From the NCBI GenBank assembly GCA_964472545.1, contig CAYYNP010000004.1:28806-92805 (forward strand): 64,000 nucleotides of DNA, in the 5' to 3' direction. This DNA is from CAYYNP01 sp964472545 (lineage in GTDB: Bacteria; Planctomycetota; Planctomycetia; Pirellulales; Thermoguttaceae). Positions 17,872 to 26,759 of this stretch are shown one piece after another. A program made the translations under genes and the position numbers. The notes under the pieces were generated by a model. It saw only the letters and a list, made by a program, of their open reading frames with translations. It was not told where the DNA came from and made no database searches. How positions within the stretch are numbered: position 1 is the first letter of the stretch; each line of letters opens with the position of its first letter.

Positions 17872-19431
17872 ATGCCCCGGTTCACAGCAGCGTTTCTGGT
17901 GGTCTCTCTCTGTTTGGCAGTTGACGCGCCCACCCTCGCCGCCACGCCCAAGCTCGGCATGAACCTCAACGGCCCGGCCGACTGGAACACGGAATTGCCG
18001 TTTGTCGACGTCTTCCGGCTTTCGCGGCCGTGGATCAGCCAGCGGGAAGGGGCCTCGTGGGGCAAGGGACCGAAGCTTGACCTCGACGAGCGCGGCTGGG
18101 TGCGGCGGCTCGAGCCGGGGTGCTTCGCCGAAACGCCGCTGTGTACGATCGACGATGGGCATTACCCCGGCGGCAAATACGCGGTGCTCTACGAAGGCGA
18201 CGGCGAACTCGATTTCCACAACGCCGAGGTCGTCCAGCGCGGTCCCGGACGGATCGTGATCGACGTCGACTCTTCCCGCGGGGCCTTTTGGCTGAGGGTG
18301 CGAACGACCAACCCGCAAGACTACGTCCGCAACATCCGCGTAATTATGCCCGGCTTCGAGGAGACCTATCGCCAGAACCCGTTCCATCCGGTGTTCTTGA
18401 AGCGTTGGCAGGGCGTGGCGTGCTTTCGGTTTATGGACTGGATGCACACCAACGGCTCGAAGATCCGCACTTGGTCCGACCGTCCGCGGCCGGGCGACGC
18501 CACGTTTTCCGAGAAGGGCGTGGCGGCCGAGTGGATGGTCGATCTCTGCAACCGCCAACGGGCCGACGCCTGGTTCTGCATCCCGCATTTGGCCGACGAC
18601 GACTTCGTCCGCAACTTCGCCCGACTGGTCAAGGACCGGCTCGACCCGGAGTTGAAGGTCTACGTCGAATACTCGAACGAGGTTTGGAACACGATGTTCG
18701 CCCAAACCCGCTACAGTTGGGAGCAGGCCAAGGCCCTGGGCATCGGCCCGGCCGAGCGACCCTGGGAAGGCGGCGGCAAGTTCTACGCCCGGCGGTCGGT
18801 CGAGATCTTCAAGATCTTCGAAGAAGTCTTCGGCGGGCGCGATCGGCTGGTGCGGGTGTTGGCCTGGCAGTCGGGCAACACCTGGTGGATGCAGAACATC
18901 GTGCTACCGTTCGACGACGCCTACAAGCATGCCGACGCGCTGGCCATCGCCCCGTACATTTCGATGAACGTCCCGGCCGGCGGCGACGGTTTGACCGCCG
19001 GCGAAGTTGCCGGTTGGTCGATCGAAAAGACGTTGGACCACCTCGAAGACGAATCGCTGCCGAAATCGATCCGCGGAATTCAAGCCACCAAGGAACTGGC
19101 CGACAAGTACGGCCTGAAGCTTCTGGCCTACGAAGGCGGCCAGCACATGGTCGGCGTGGGCGGCGGCGAGAACAACGAGACGATGACCCGGCTCTTCCAA
19201 ACCGCCAACGCCGATCCCCGCATGGGCCAAATCTACGCCAAGTATTACGCCGCCTGGACCGACGCCGACGGCGATCTGTTCTGCTACTTCTCTTCCGTCG
19301 GCCGTTGGAGCAAGTGGGGAAGCTGGGGCGTCATGCAACATTACGACGACGACCCGGTGAAGTCGCCGAAGTACATGGCTACGATGCGCTGGGCAAGGGA
19401 GTGTGGGCAGAAGGTGGACGTGACGGAATAG
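17872..19431 (+). CDS. Secreted protein with clan GH-A-like catalytic motifs
   Basis: 519 residues with a signal peptide ending near TLAATPK. VEYSNEVWN places a candidate acid/base Glu270 after Asn, as in clan GH-A glycoside hydrolases, and LLAYEGGQH places a candidate nucleophile Glu421 on a later strand. The spacing of about 150 residues suits a TIM barrel. Other landmarks are MNLNGPADWNTELPFVD near the start and FRFMDWMHTNG. A good ribosome binding site (AAGGAA) supports the ATG. It is followed by another secreted glycosidase-like gene after a repeat-bearing gap. The glycosidase call rests on motif pattern; I do not recognise a numbered family. Confidence 0.6.
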   Translation: MPRFTAAFLVVSLCLAVDAPTLAATPKLGMNLNGPADWNTELPFVDVFRLSRPWISQREGASWGKGPKLDLDERGWVRRLEPGCFAETPLCTIDDGHYPGGKYAVLYEGDGELDFHNAEVVQRGPGRIVIDVDSSRGAFWLRVRTTNPQDYVRNIRVIMPGFEETYRQNPFHPVFLKRWQGVACFRFMDWMHTNGSKIRTWSDRPRPGDATFSEKGVAAEWMVDLCNRQRADAWFCIPHLADDDFVRNFARLVKDRLDPELKVYVEYSNEVWNTMFAQTRYSWEQAKALGIGPAERPWEGGGKFYARRSVEIFKIFEEVFGGRDRLVRVLAWQSGNTWWMQNIVLPFDDAYKHADALAIAPYISMNVPAGGDGLTAGEVAGWSIEKTLDHLEDESLPKSIRGIQATKELADKYGLKLLAYEGGQHMVGVGGGENNETMTRLFQTANADPRMGQIYAKYYAAWTDADGDLFCYFSSVGRWSKWGSWGVMQHYDDDPVKSPKYMATMRWARECGQKVDVTE

Positions 19432-19508
19432 GTGTGATGGTATGGGAACCCGAGGGTGGCCTGGTCACTCTTGCGGAGAGGGCCTAACCATACGAGGAGA
19501 CTTTTTCG

Positions 19509-19648
19509 CAAGAGTGTCCGGGTGGCGCAGCCACAAGAGGCGTGACGGTGGCCCACGAGACCTCTTGTTGCTCCGCAACCCCGACACTTTTCCGGCAAGG
19601 CGGAAGAGGTGGCAACGCCGATTGCGGAAAAGTACCGGGGCCACCCAG
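19509..19648 (-). repeat. 140-bp dispersed repeat, copy A (inverted relative to copy B at 46491)
   Basis: Read on the minus strand this stretch matches 46491-46630 over nearly its whole length. Shared blocks include CGGCGTTGCCAC, GCAACAAGAGGTCTCGT, CCTCTTGTGGCT and CCCGGACACTC. It lies between the genes at 17872 and 19672 and ends just before the latter's ribosome binding site. No transposase is nearby, so it looks like a non-autonomous element. Confidence 0.8.
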
Positions 19649-19671
19649 CCGAGAGCATAGGAGACCGGACC

Positions 19672-22197
19672 ATGTGCCGCTGGCTGCGATACGTTTGGCC
19701 GTGTGCGTGGTTGACGTCCGTACTGGCACTCTCCCACGTGACGGCGGCCGAACCGGCCGATAAGGACCTTGCCCTGGGCAAGCCCTACACGCTGCACCCC
19801 GCGCCGAACTACATCCACTGCACGGATCCCGGCGACGTGCGGCAGTTGACCGACGGGCAGACCACCGACGCCTACTTCTGGACGCAAACCGGCACGGTCG
19901 GCTGGCGGGTTGTGCCGTATGCCATGGTGACCGTCGACCTCGGCCGCATCGAACCGATCGATGGCGTGGCGTTTCGCACGGCGGCCGGCCGGGCGGGCGT
20001 GCAATGGCCCGGGGCGATCCGCATTCTGACCAGCGACGACGGTAAGGCGTATCGCGACGCCGGCGATCTGGTGGCGCTGGACCATGCGGTCAACGGCTCC
20101 TGGCCGGAGGACTACGCCATTCGGCGGCTGGTTGCCCGGGGGATGCAAACGCGAGGCCGATTCGTGCGGTTTCTGATTCTCCCCAGCCCGGACAGCCCGT
20201 ACACGTTTGTCGACGAGGTCGAGGTCTTTCGTGGCCCCGCGCATTTGCTCGAAGGTCCGGCGCGTGGCGAGCCGGTCGGCGAGATGGGCCAGATGTTCGC
20301 GAAGTGGCGGATCGAGCAGGGCGTCCGGCGGCGTTTCGAGGTGGATATCGCCGGCGTCGAGGCGGCCATCGACGATACGAGACTCCTCGGCGGGGTGATT
20401 CCGAAGCTCCGCAAGCACTCGGCCGGCGCCGCGGCAGAACTGCGCGCCAGCCATGTGGCGGCCGACCGGGGGTTTCGCGTTGAACTTCCGCTGAACAAGG
20501 CCCATGCCCGGCTCTTCCTCGTTTCGGCAGCTCTCTGGAAGGCGCGGAAGCACGAGCCGCTGACCTGGTGCGTCGTGCCGCCTTTGGACCTGCTCGACCC
20601 GTACGCTGTGCCGGATCCGTTGCCCGGCGGCGAGATTTACGCCAAAGAGGATCCGTTCCATCCAAGTCGGATACTGTTGGTACAACCCGGCGGTCGGGTT
20701 GAGGTTCACCTGGTACATGGTGAGCGGCGTTCGGCGGCGGTGAATCTGGCCAACAGTACGGACGGGCCGATGAAGCTGCTCGTTGAACCCAGCCCTTCGT
20801 TGCGACGTTTTGGCTGCCGTGTGTCGATCCGGTCCGTCGCCTGGACCGACACCTCACAGGGCCGTGCCGTAGCGGCGGCGATCGAAGATTGCCCGATCGT
20901 CGACGGGGCGGCGGTCGTTAACGTGCTGCCGGGGCTGGTGCGGCAGGTTTGGCTCGACTTCCGGGTCGACGTCCCACCGAAGGATCGGTTGCCCGCCATG
21001 CAGAAGCAGAAGCTGACCGGCTCGTTGTGGATTCGCCGCGACGGGGCCGAGCGCGAGGAGATTCCGGTCGAAGTACACGTCTACCCGATCGACTTTCCCG
21101 AGCAAACCACGCTCTTGCTCGGCGGCTGGAGCTACACCAACGGCAACGGCCGCTACGGCATTACGGCGGCGAATCGTACGGCGTTGGTGAGGCACTTGCA
21201 GCAACGACACGTCAACTGTCCTTGGGCCACGTCGAGCGTGATGATGCGCTGTTCGTTCGACGACGACGGCAACGTGCAGTTCGACACGACGGAGTTCGAC
21301 GACTGGATCACCCAATGGCCCGATGCGCGGCGCTATATGGTCTTTCTCTCCGTGCCCAACCACTTCGGCGGCGCGAAGATCGGCACGCCGCAGTTCGACG
21401 CTCGGGTGGCCGCCTGGATCAAGGCCTGGGTGCGACACTTGCAGGCCAAGGGTATCGCGCCGGACCGGCTCGGGCTGCTGTTGACCGATGAGCCGAACGA
21501 ACGCAAAGAGATCGATGCGCTATTGGCCTGGGCCAAGGCGATTCGCACCGCCGAGCCGGAGGTGTTGATTTGGCAAGACCCCACCTATCGCGACCCGGCC
21601 AAGGCCCCGGCCGAATTGTTCGCCGCCTCCGACGTCCTCTGCCCCAACCGGCCGATGTGGCTGGCCGAGGGCGAGCCGTTTGCGAGGTTCTATCGGGAGC
21701 AACGAGAGCAAGGCCGCGAGCTGCAACTCTACTCCTGCTCCGGACCGGCGAGGTTGCTGGACCCTTACAGCTACTATCGCTTGCAGGCCTGGCATTGCTG
21801 GAAGATCGGCGCCACCGGCTCGTTCTTTTGGGCCTTCGGCGACAACGGCGGGGCGTCGTCGTGGAACCCCTACCTGGCCAAGGCCGGGCCCTACACGCCG
21901 CTGTTTCTCGACGCGACGTCGGTCGTGGCCGGCAAGCAGATGGAGGCGATCCGCGAGAGCGCCCAAGACTACGAGTACTTGCTGATGCTCCGCGACGCGA
22001 TCGAACGCGCCAAGACCGCCGGCCGAGAAGACGCCGCGGTGACCGAGGCCGAGTCGCTGCTGAACTCGGCCGCCGACGAAGTCCTCTCCGCCGAAGGGGC
22101 CGATCGGTTGAAATGGCACGAACCGAAAGACCGCACGATTGCCGACCAGGTGCGGGTGCGGATTCTCGAGTCGTTGACGGCACTTCAGGCAGAGTAG
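19672..22197 (+). CDS. Secreted F5/8-type C plus GH123-like (DUF4091) protein
   Basis: 841 residues. The ATG at 19672 is chosen because AGGAG (19659-19663) precedes it and a signal peptide (MCRWLRYVW...VTAAE) follows. An upstream in-frame ATG at 19609 would add 21 residues of repeat-derived sequence. Residues about 30-190 look like a discoidin (F5/8 C) carbohydrate-binding domain. The C-terminal half resembles the DUF4091/GH123 catalytic region: LLLTDEPNERKE has an Asp606-Glu607 pair at the catalytic position, then FFWAFGDNGG and QMEAIRESAQDYEYLLML. Likely acts on an extracellular N-acetylhexosamine-containing glycan; the substrate is inferred from family only. It lies between the GH-A-like gene and a Tat oxidoreductase. 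Confidence 0.75.
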   Translation: MCRWLRYVWPCAWLTSVLALSHVTAAEPADKDLALGKPYTLHPAPNYIHCTDPGDVRQLTDGQTTDAYFWTQTGTVGWRVVPYAMVTVDLGRIEPIDGVAFRTAAGRAGVQWPGAIRILTSDDGKAYRDAGDLVALDHAVNGSWPEDYAIRRLVARGMQTRGRFVRFLILPSPDSPYTFVDEVEVFRGPAHLLEGPARGEPVGEMGQMFAKWRIEQGVRRRFEVDIAGVEAAIDDTRLLGGVIPKLRKHSAGAAAELRASHVAADRGFRVELPLNKAHARLFLVSAALWKARKHEPLTWCVVPPLDLLDPYAVPDPLPGGEIYAKEDPFHPSRILLVQPGGRVEVHLVHGERRSAAVNLANSTDGPMKLLVEPSPSLRRFGCRVSIRSVAWTDTSQGRAVAAAIEDCPIVDGAAVVNVLPGLVRQVWLDFRVDVPPKDRLPAMQKQKLTGSLWIRRDGAEREEIPVEVHVYPIDFPEQTTLLLGGWSYTNGNGRYGITAANRTALVRHLQQRHVNCPWATSSVMMRCSFDDDGNVQFDTTEFDDWITQWPDARRYMVFLSVPNHFGGAKIGTPQFDARVAAWIKAWVRHLQAKGIAPDRLGLLLTDEPNERKEIDALLAWAKAIRTAEPEVLIWQDPTYRDPAKAPAELFAASDVLCPNRPMWLAEGEPFARFYREQREQGRELQLYSCSGPARLLDPYSYYRLQAWHCWKIGATGSFFWAFGDNGGASSWNPYLAKAGPYTPLFLDATSVVAGKQMEAIRESAQDYEYLLMLRDAIERAKTAGREDAAVTEAESLLNSAADEVLSAEGADRLKWHEPKDRTIADQVRVRILESLTALQAE

Positions 22198-22223
22198 CCG
22201 TCTCTCCGAGAAACCACGACCAT

Positions 22224-22333
22224 GGGGTGGCCGGGGCATAGCGCAGCGGTGCCCCGGAAGCCGAGACGCATGGGCTGCGCTACGGTCGCCAGCCACTCCA
22301 CCGCAAGACGCGGCTCATCTTGCGGAGCAAGAT
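22224..22333. repeat. REP-like repeats in intergenic gap
   Basis: GGTGGCCGGGGCATAGCGCA (22227), continuing into GCGGTGCCCC, matches the repeat at 42929. It is followed by a perfect hairpin ATCTTGC-GGA-GCAAGAT at 22317-22333. The block lies in the 289-base gap between two plus-strand genes. Downstream, TAAACT (22420-22425) may be a -10 for the Tat oxidoreductase, with a CTGGCA 19 bases before it. Confidence 0.6.
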
Positions 22334-22486
22334 GGCTACTGAACGCCTGTCGAAATCCGCCGTTTTTCTTGGCGCCTCGCGTGCGCGATTTCCCCTGGCA
22401 CACGGCGCCGCTCGTTGGGTAAACTAAGAGGTTCCAACCCGCCATCATCCTTGTCGCAACGTGGAACACACGAGGAGAACCGATCC

Positions 22487-23941
22487 ATGTCGAAGACCAC
22501 CCGACGTCGTTTTCTGGAAGACTCGCTGCTCTCGGCGGCGGCCCTGGTAGCCGCACCGTCCGTGGGAACTCTTGCCGCCGACGATCAACCGAGCGCGAGC
22601 CCGAACGAACGGCTTTCGGTGGCCGTGATTGGCGTCAACGGCCGCGGCCGCAGCCACGTCGGCGCGTTTTCCAACCGGCCCGATACGGCCGTGACGTACA
22701 TCTGCGACGCGGACGAATCGGTCGGGCAAGCCCAAGCCAAGGGGCTCGGCGATCGGCAGGGCGTCAAATGCAAGTTCGCCCAAGACATGCGGGAGATCTT
22801 CGACGACAAGTCGGTCGATATCGTCTCGATCGCCACGCCCAACCACTGGCACGCCTTGGCCTCGATCTGGGCCATGCAGGCCGGCAAAGACGTCTACGTC
22901 GAAAAGCCCGTCTGCCACAACGTGAGCGAAGGCCGCCGGATGGTCGAAACCGCACGGAAGTACGGCCGGATCTGCCAGACGGGCACGCAATGCCGGTCGC
23001 TGGGCGGGTCGATCGACGCCATCAAGCACGTCCACAACGGCGGCATCGGCGAGGTGCAACTGGCACGCGGGCTGTGCTACAAGCGGCGTAAGTCGATCGG
23101 TGCCCCGGGCGTGTTCGATCCGCCGGCCGGCGTCGACTACAACCTCTGGCAAGGCCCGGCCTCGGAGCGGCCGATCACGCGGCCGCGGTTCCACTACGAC
23201 TGGCACTGGCAATACCACTGGGGCAACGGCGACATGGGCAACCAAGGTCCGCACCAGATGGACCTCGCCCGATGGGGGCTGCAACTCGACAGCCTCAGCG
23301 AGCGGGTGATCAGCTACGGCGGGCGGCTGGGCTACGAAGACGCCGGCGACGTGGCCAACACCCAGGTGGCGATCCACCAGTTCGGCGAGAAGACGCTGGT
23401 CTTCGAGGTCCGCGGCCTCGAGACGCCTGCCCTGCAGGGCGCCAAGATCGGCGTGATCTTCTACGGCAGCGAAGGCTACGTGGTGTTGACCAGCTACACC
23501 TCCGGCGCCGCCTTCGATCTCGATGGCAACGTGACCAAGAAATTCAGCGGCAGCGGCGACCATTATGCCAACTTCCTCAAGGCCGTCCGCAGCCGCAAGC
23601 CGGAAGACCTCACGGCCGATATCCTCGAAGGCCACCTCTCGGCCGGCCTGGCCCACACGGGCACGATCTCCTATCGCCTCGGCGAAGAGGTCTCGTTGGG
23701 CGAGTTGCAGCGCGAGTTGGCCAAGGTGCCCGGCAGCGACGATTCGCTGAAGACGCTGGCCCGCACCGTGGCCCACCTGGAAGACAACGGCGTCGACCTG
23801 CGGAAGACCCCCATGACGCTCGGCCCCACGCTCTCGATGGATCCCAAGGCCGAGACCTTCCTCGGCAACGACGCCGCCAACGCCCAATTGACCCGCGAGT
23901 ACCGCAAGCCCTTCGTGGTGCCGGCGGCGGGGGAGGTGTAG
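22487..23941 (+). CDS. Tat-exported Gfo/Idh/MocA family oxidoreductase
   Basis: 484 residues. The start at 22487 follows GAGGAG (22472-22477) and gives a twin-arginine signal (TTRRRFLED, then a hydrophobic stretch to about residue 35). The frame runs 24 codons further upstream, but without a signal. The Rossmann domain begins VAVIGVNGRGRSH. VYVEKPVCHN is the family EKP motif with the catalytic Lys. The second domain includes HWGNGDMGNQGPHQMDLARW with the His used in catalysis. NAD(P)-dependent oxidation or reduction of a sugar or cyclitol is expected, in the periplasm after folding with cofactor. This is a common, expanded planctomycete family. The neighbouring secreted glycosidases suggest glycan catabolism. 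Confidence 0.9.
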   Translation: MSKTTRRRFLEDSLLSAAALVAAPSVGTLAADDQPSASPNERLSVAVIGVNGRGRSHVGAFSNRPDTAVTYICDADESVGQAQAKGLGDRQGVKCKFAQDMREIFDDKSVDIVSIATPNHWHALASIWAMQAGKDVYVEKPVCHNVSEGRRMVETARKYGRICQTGTQCRSLGGSIDAIKHVHNGGIGEVQLARGLCYKRRKSIGAPGVFDPPAGVDYNLWQGPASERPITRPRFHYDWHWQYHWGNGDMGNQGPHQMDLARWGLQLDSLSERVISYGGRLGYEDAGDVANTQVAIHQFGEKTLVFEVRGLETPALQGAKIGVIFYGSEGYVVLTSYTSGAAFDLDGNVTKKFSGSGDHYANFLKAVRSRKPEDLTADILEGHLSAGLAHTGTISYRLGEEVSLGELQRELAKVPGSDDSLKTLARTVAHLEDNGVDLRKTPMTLGPTLSMDPKAETFLGNDAANAQLTREYRKPFVVPAAGEV

Positions 23942-23967
23942 GCGTATCGCGCGGATAATGGTCCCCG

Positions 23968-24066
23968 CGCCGAAGGCGCGTCACAACACAGCCCGGGGTC
24001 GCCGCTTGGGCGGCGCACCCCCGGGTTACGGTTGCACGGAGGCCGTCAACTCCATCGGAGTTGTAC
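23968..24066. repeat. Cluster of three short hairpins (REP-like) between convergent genes
   Basis: GCGCCGAAGGCGC (23968-23980), CCCGGGGTCGCCGC paired with GCGGCGCACCCCCGGG (23992-24025), and AACTCCATCGGAGTT (within 24044-24065) are each self-complementary. They fill the gap between the end of the oxidoreductase gene and the end of the minus-strand gene at 24116, so they may stop transcription from both sides. Confidence 0.65.
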
Positions 24067-24115
24067 AGCCGGGGTAGTGTGGACAACGTGCGTTGCGACT
24101 TCGCAATGGCTTCGA

Positions 24116-24565
24116 CTACTCTTCGCTCAGAATAGCGCAGACTTGCGTGTAGACAGGCCCGAGTATCTTCAGGTAGTCTCGCTCCCAATTCTCGTTCTCT
24201 GGAGGCGGGGACGGCTTGCCGCCAAGCGAAGCGTGCCACGGCGACTGGCGGGTCACGATTGCCTTGCAGTCAATCTCGTCGAACTGATCGGCTGTGATGT
24301 CGATTACAAGGTCTTCTTTCTGAAGCCACAAGTGCTGTCCACTTGTGTTTGCGGGATGTTTGCCAGAGTACGTCTGGAATTCGCCGAGACCGACTTCTCG
24401 TAGATAGACTGTCAGCAGCTTGCATGCGTGGTGGCAACACTCGGAAGGAAAGTGCTTCATGTTGGTTGGCCAGTCGTCCGACCTGGTGCGATCGATGGCT
24501 TCCCGAAATCGCGATACGTGATATCGGATATTGTCCGCCTCGGGGTCGGGTGTGTGCTGGAGCAT
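24116..24565 (-). CDS. Small hypothetical protein, possible papain-like fold
   Basis: 149 residues from the ATG at 24565; a longer frame to 24934 overlaps the Uma2 gene and is not used. Not a family I recognise. It has a Cys-rich helix (FPSECCHHACKLLTVYL), then SGQHLWLQ and LVIDITADQF. The order Cys, His, Asp, with the His and Asp on adjacent strands, is that of papain-like thiol proteases and transglutaminase-like folds. Whether these residues form a triad is inference. GC content is visibly lower than in neighbours. It lies 113 bases downstream of the Uma2 gene on the same strand. No signal peptide. Confidence 0.5.
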   Translation of the reverse strand: MLQHTPDPEADNIRYHVSRFREAIDRTRSDDWPTNMKHFPSECCHHACKLLTVYLREVGLGEFQTYSGKHPANTSGQHLWLQKEDLVIDITADQFDEIDCKAIVTRQSPWHASLGGKPSPPPENENWERDYLKILGPVYTQVCAILSEE

Positions 24566-24678
24566 TTCGCACGTCCTGTTTACCGTGCTTCCCCGTTTCA
24601 GAATGCAGAAGCTCGACGCACGAACACACCGACTTGAACGCCGTTCTTGTCCGCTATTCGCCCCTGCAAGTCGACGGA

Positions 24679-25233
24679 TCAAGCCTCCAGGAAGAGCTCC
24701 CCCACCGCACACCGAAACCCCGGCACGATGTCTTCCCCGTCGAGGCTGTCGTTCTCGGTCAGCGTGCGGATCTCGGTCGGGCTGCGATAGACAGTGACGT
24801 TGCGCCACTTGGGGTTGATGACCCAGACCATCGCCGTGCCGGCGTCGAGCCACATGCGGACCTTGTCGTCGACCTCGCCGTGGCGGTCGCCGGGCGAGAC
24901 AACTTCGACGGCCAAGTCCGGTGCGCCGGGCCAAAAGGTTTCCTTCGGCAGCGTGGCCGGAAGGTGGTCTTTGTGGATGAAGGCCACGTCCGGCACGCGG
25001 ACCGTGTCGGGGTCGCGAGCAATCAGGAAGCCCGGCTCAGCGATCAAGACCTGGCCGAGTTGGTGTTCCCGCACGTACGGCCCCAGGAAGGAGTGCAAGT
25101 TGCTGCCAACGGCCCCATGTTCCCAACTGGCAGGCACCATCTTGCGGACTTCTCCTGCGACCAGCTCGTAGCGACTGCCGTCATCGGGCATTTTCAGGAG
25201 CAAGTCGGCCGTGATGGGGGTGGTTGTGCTCAT
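24679..25233 (-). CDS. Uma2 family (DUF820) PD-(D/E)XK nuclease-like protein
   Basis: 184 residues from the ATG at 25233. The restriction-endonuclease-like core shows VRVPDVAFI, then DLAVEVVSPGDR with the acidic metal ligands, then the Lys of VDDKVRMWLDAG. VWVINPKWRNVTVYR is a family signature. These proteins are abundant in planctomycetes and cyanobacteria; their biological role is not settled, and mobility or DNA processing has been suggested. No toxin, methylase or transposase is next to it. The downstream small gene may share its transcript. Confidence 0.88.
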   Translation of the reverse strand: MSTTTPITADLLLKMPDDGSRYELVAGEVRKMVPASWEHGAVGSNLHSFLGPYVREHQLGQVLIAEPGFLIARDPDTVRVPDVAFIHKDHLPATLPKETFWPGAPDLAVEVVSPGDRHGEVDDKVRMWLDAGTAMVWVINPKWRNVTVYRSPTEIRTLTENDSLDGEDIVPGFRCAVGELFLEA

Positions 25234-25361
25234 CGAGAGGCCTCTCGGCGGGCGGCACGGCAAGTGCATAACGTTACCGCGTGCCGCCGTGTCGGCAACT
25301 ACACTCTATCGTAACCGCGAGCGTTCCGCCGGGCAAGCTCGTCGGTCGTGTCCGTCTGGCG

Positions 25362-26027
25362 TTACTTCTCAATCGGCACCAACTCCACCGTGCGGAAGTG
25401 GATCTCGCCGCCCTCGGACTGTAGGCCGATGCGGCCGGTGGTGAGGTTGCAGTCGGTAGCCTTGTTGACTTCTTCGCCGTTGACGACCACGGTGATCGTA
25501 CCGCCGTCGACGGTCACTTCGGCCTTGTTCCACTCGCCCGTCTTCTTCTCGGCGGCCTTGGTCTTGGGCAGGGCGTGGATCTCGCCCAGCGCCTCCGAAT
25601 CGATGATCTTGAAGCGAACTTCGGGGCCCTTGATCGTGCAGCCGTAGAAGCCGTAGATGTCGCCGGCGCTGCCGGCCTTGAGCTGACACTCGGCACATTT
25701 CGGCAGGAAGGTGATCGGGTCGCCGGCGATCCGCAGCAGGATGCCGTTGTTGCCCGGCTCACCGGCCCAGCGCCATTCGACGGTGAGCTTGTAGTTGTCG
25801 TAGTCCTTCTTGGTGTAGAGAAAGCCGATCGGCTCGCCCTTGCAGACCATCGCGCCGTCTTTGACACTCCAGATATCATCGATCTTGGCCTCCGACTTGT
25901 AGGCGAACGATCCCCAGCCTTCCAGGTTCTTGCCGTTGAAGAGCTTAACGGCTTTCTCGTCGGCCGACGCGGTGGCGGCAATGCAGATGACGGCAAAAAC
26001 AACCAACAGACTTACGATGCGACGCAT
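25362..26027 (-). CDS. Secreted DUF1080 (3-keto-disaccharide hydrolase-type) protein, copy 1
   Basis: 221 residues with a signal peptide ending in ATASADE. Landmarks are KLFNGKNLEGW, WSVKDGAMVCKGEPIGFLYT, YKLTVEWRWAGEPGNNGILLR and GEWNKAEVTVDGGTITVVVNG, all typical of the DUF1080 concanavalin-like sandwich; characterised members cleave 3-keto-glycosides. The start is supported by GAGGAGA about eight bases upstream. It is the second of two tandem paralogues, 36 bases after the first, so the pair is probably one transcript. Periplasmic or secreted sugar processing is likely, in step with Gfo/Idh/MocA enzymes that form keto-sugars. Confidence 0.88.
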   Translation of the reverse strand: MRRIVSLLVVFAVICIAATASADEKAVKLFNGKNLEGWGSFAYKSEAKIDDIWSVKDGAMVCKGEPIGFLYTKKDYDNYKLTVEWRWAGEPGNNGILLRIAGDPITFLPKCAECQLKAGSAGDIYGFYGCTIKGPEVRFKIIDSEALGEIHALPKTKAAEKKTGEWNKAEVTVDGGTITVVVNGEEVNKATDCNLTTGRIGLQSEGGEIHFRTVELVPIEK

Positions 26028-26063
26028 GGTGGATTCTCCTCGGGGAAATGGGTGTTTGGGTAA

Positions 26064-26759
26064 TCAGTTCTTCTTGCTCTTGGTAATCGGCGCGAGCCGC
26101 ACGTTGCGGAAGTGGATCTCGTTGCCTTCAGAGGTCAGCAGGATCTTGCCGGAGGCCACGTCGCAGTTGGTGGCCTGGTTGACTTGCTGCCCGTTGATAA
26201 TCAACGTGACCGTGCCGCCGTCGGCGACGATCTCGTAGTCGTTCCACTCGCCGGCCGGCCGCTCGACGGCGGCCGTCTTCTTCACGTTGGTCAGCTTGCC
26301 GAACGTCGGATGTTCCAGCGACTTCGAGCGTTCGGCCGGGCCGGTGAGCGAGTAGCCGCCGAGGCCCCAGAAGTCGCCGGCGTCGGGCGAGTTGATCTGG
26401 GCTTCGAGACTGGTGGGCCAGATCTTGTGGTCGCCCGTCATTCGGATCAACACGCCGCCCTTGCCCGGCGGCTTCTCTTTCGGCCACCGCCATTGCAGCG
26501 TGAGCCGGAAACAGCAGTAGTCCTTTTCCGTGTAGATGTAGCCCTTGGGCGTGCCTTTGCAGACCAGCACGCCGTCGGTGAGCGTCCACACGTCGACCGT
26601 CTTCAAGTTCGGGTCTTCGAGCAGCGACTTCCAGCCGGCCAATTCGCCGGCGGCGTCTTGGGTGGTGATAAGATCGACCGTCTCGGCCGCCACAACGGGC
26701 GAAGCGAGACAGGCGGCGATCGACAACAAAACCAACAGGAACCGTATGCGTTTTGTCAT
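26064..26759 (-). CDS. Secreted DUF1080 protein, copy 2
   Basis: 231 residues from the ATG at 26759, chosen because the signal peptide MTKRIRFLLVLLSIAACLA starts there; 41 upstream codons in the same frame encode nothing recognisable. WTLTDGVLVCKGTPKGYIYT, FRLTLQWRWPKEKPPGKGG and GEWNDYEIVADGGTVTLIIN align block by block with the downstream paralogue, but the opening FNGKNLEGW block is replaced by a divergent one (GELAGWKSLL). First gene of the pair. The two copies have diverged enough to suggest different substrates. Confidence 0.87.
   Translation of the reverse strand: MTKRIRFLLVLLSIAACLASPVVAAETVDLITTQDAAGELAGWKSLLEDPNLKTVDVWTLTDGVLVCKGTPKGYIYTEKDYCCFRLTLQWRWPKEKPPGKGGVLIRMTGDHKIWPTSLEAQINSPDAGDFWGLGGYSLTGPAERSKSLEHPTFGKLTNVKKTAAVERPAGEWNDYEIVADGGTVTLIINGQQVNQATNCDVASGKILLTSEGNEIHFRNVRLAPITKSKKN

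Noticed and set aside
24679..25233. Restriction-modification system
   Set aside because: The Uma2 protein has a nuclease fold but no methyltransferase or specificity gene adjoins it.
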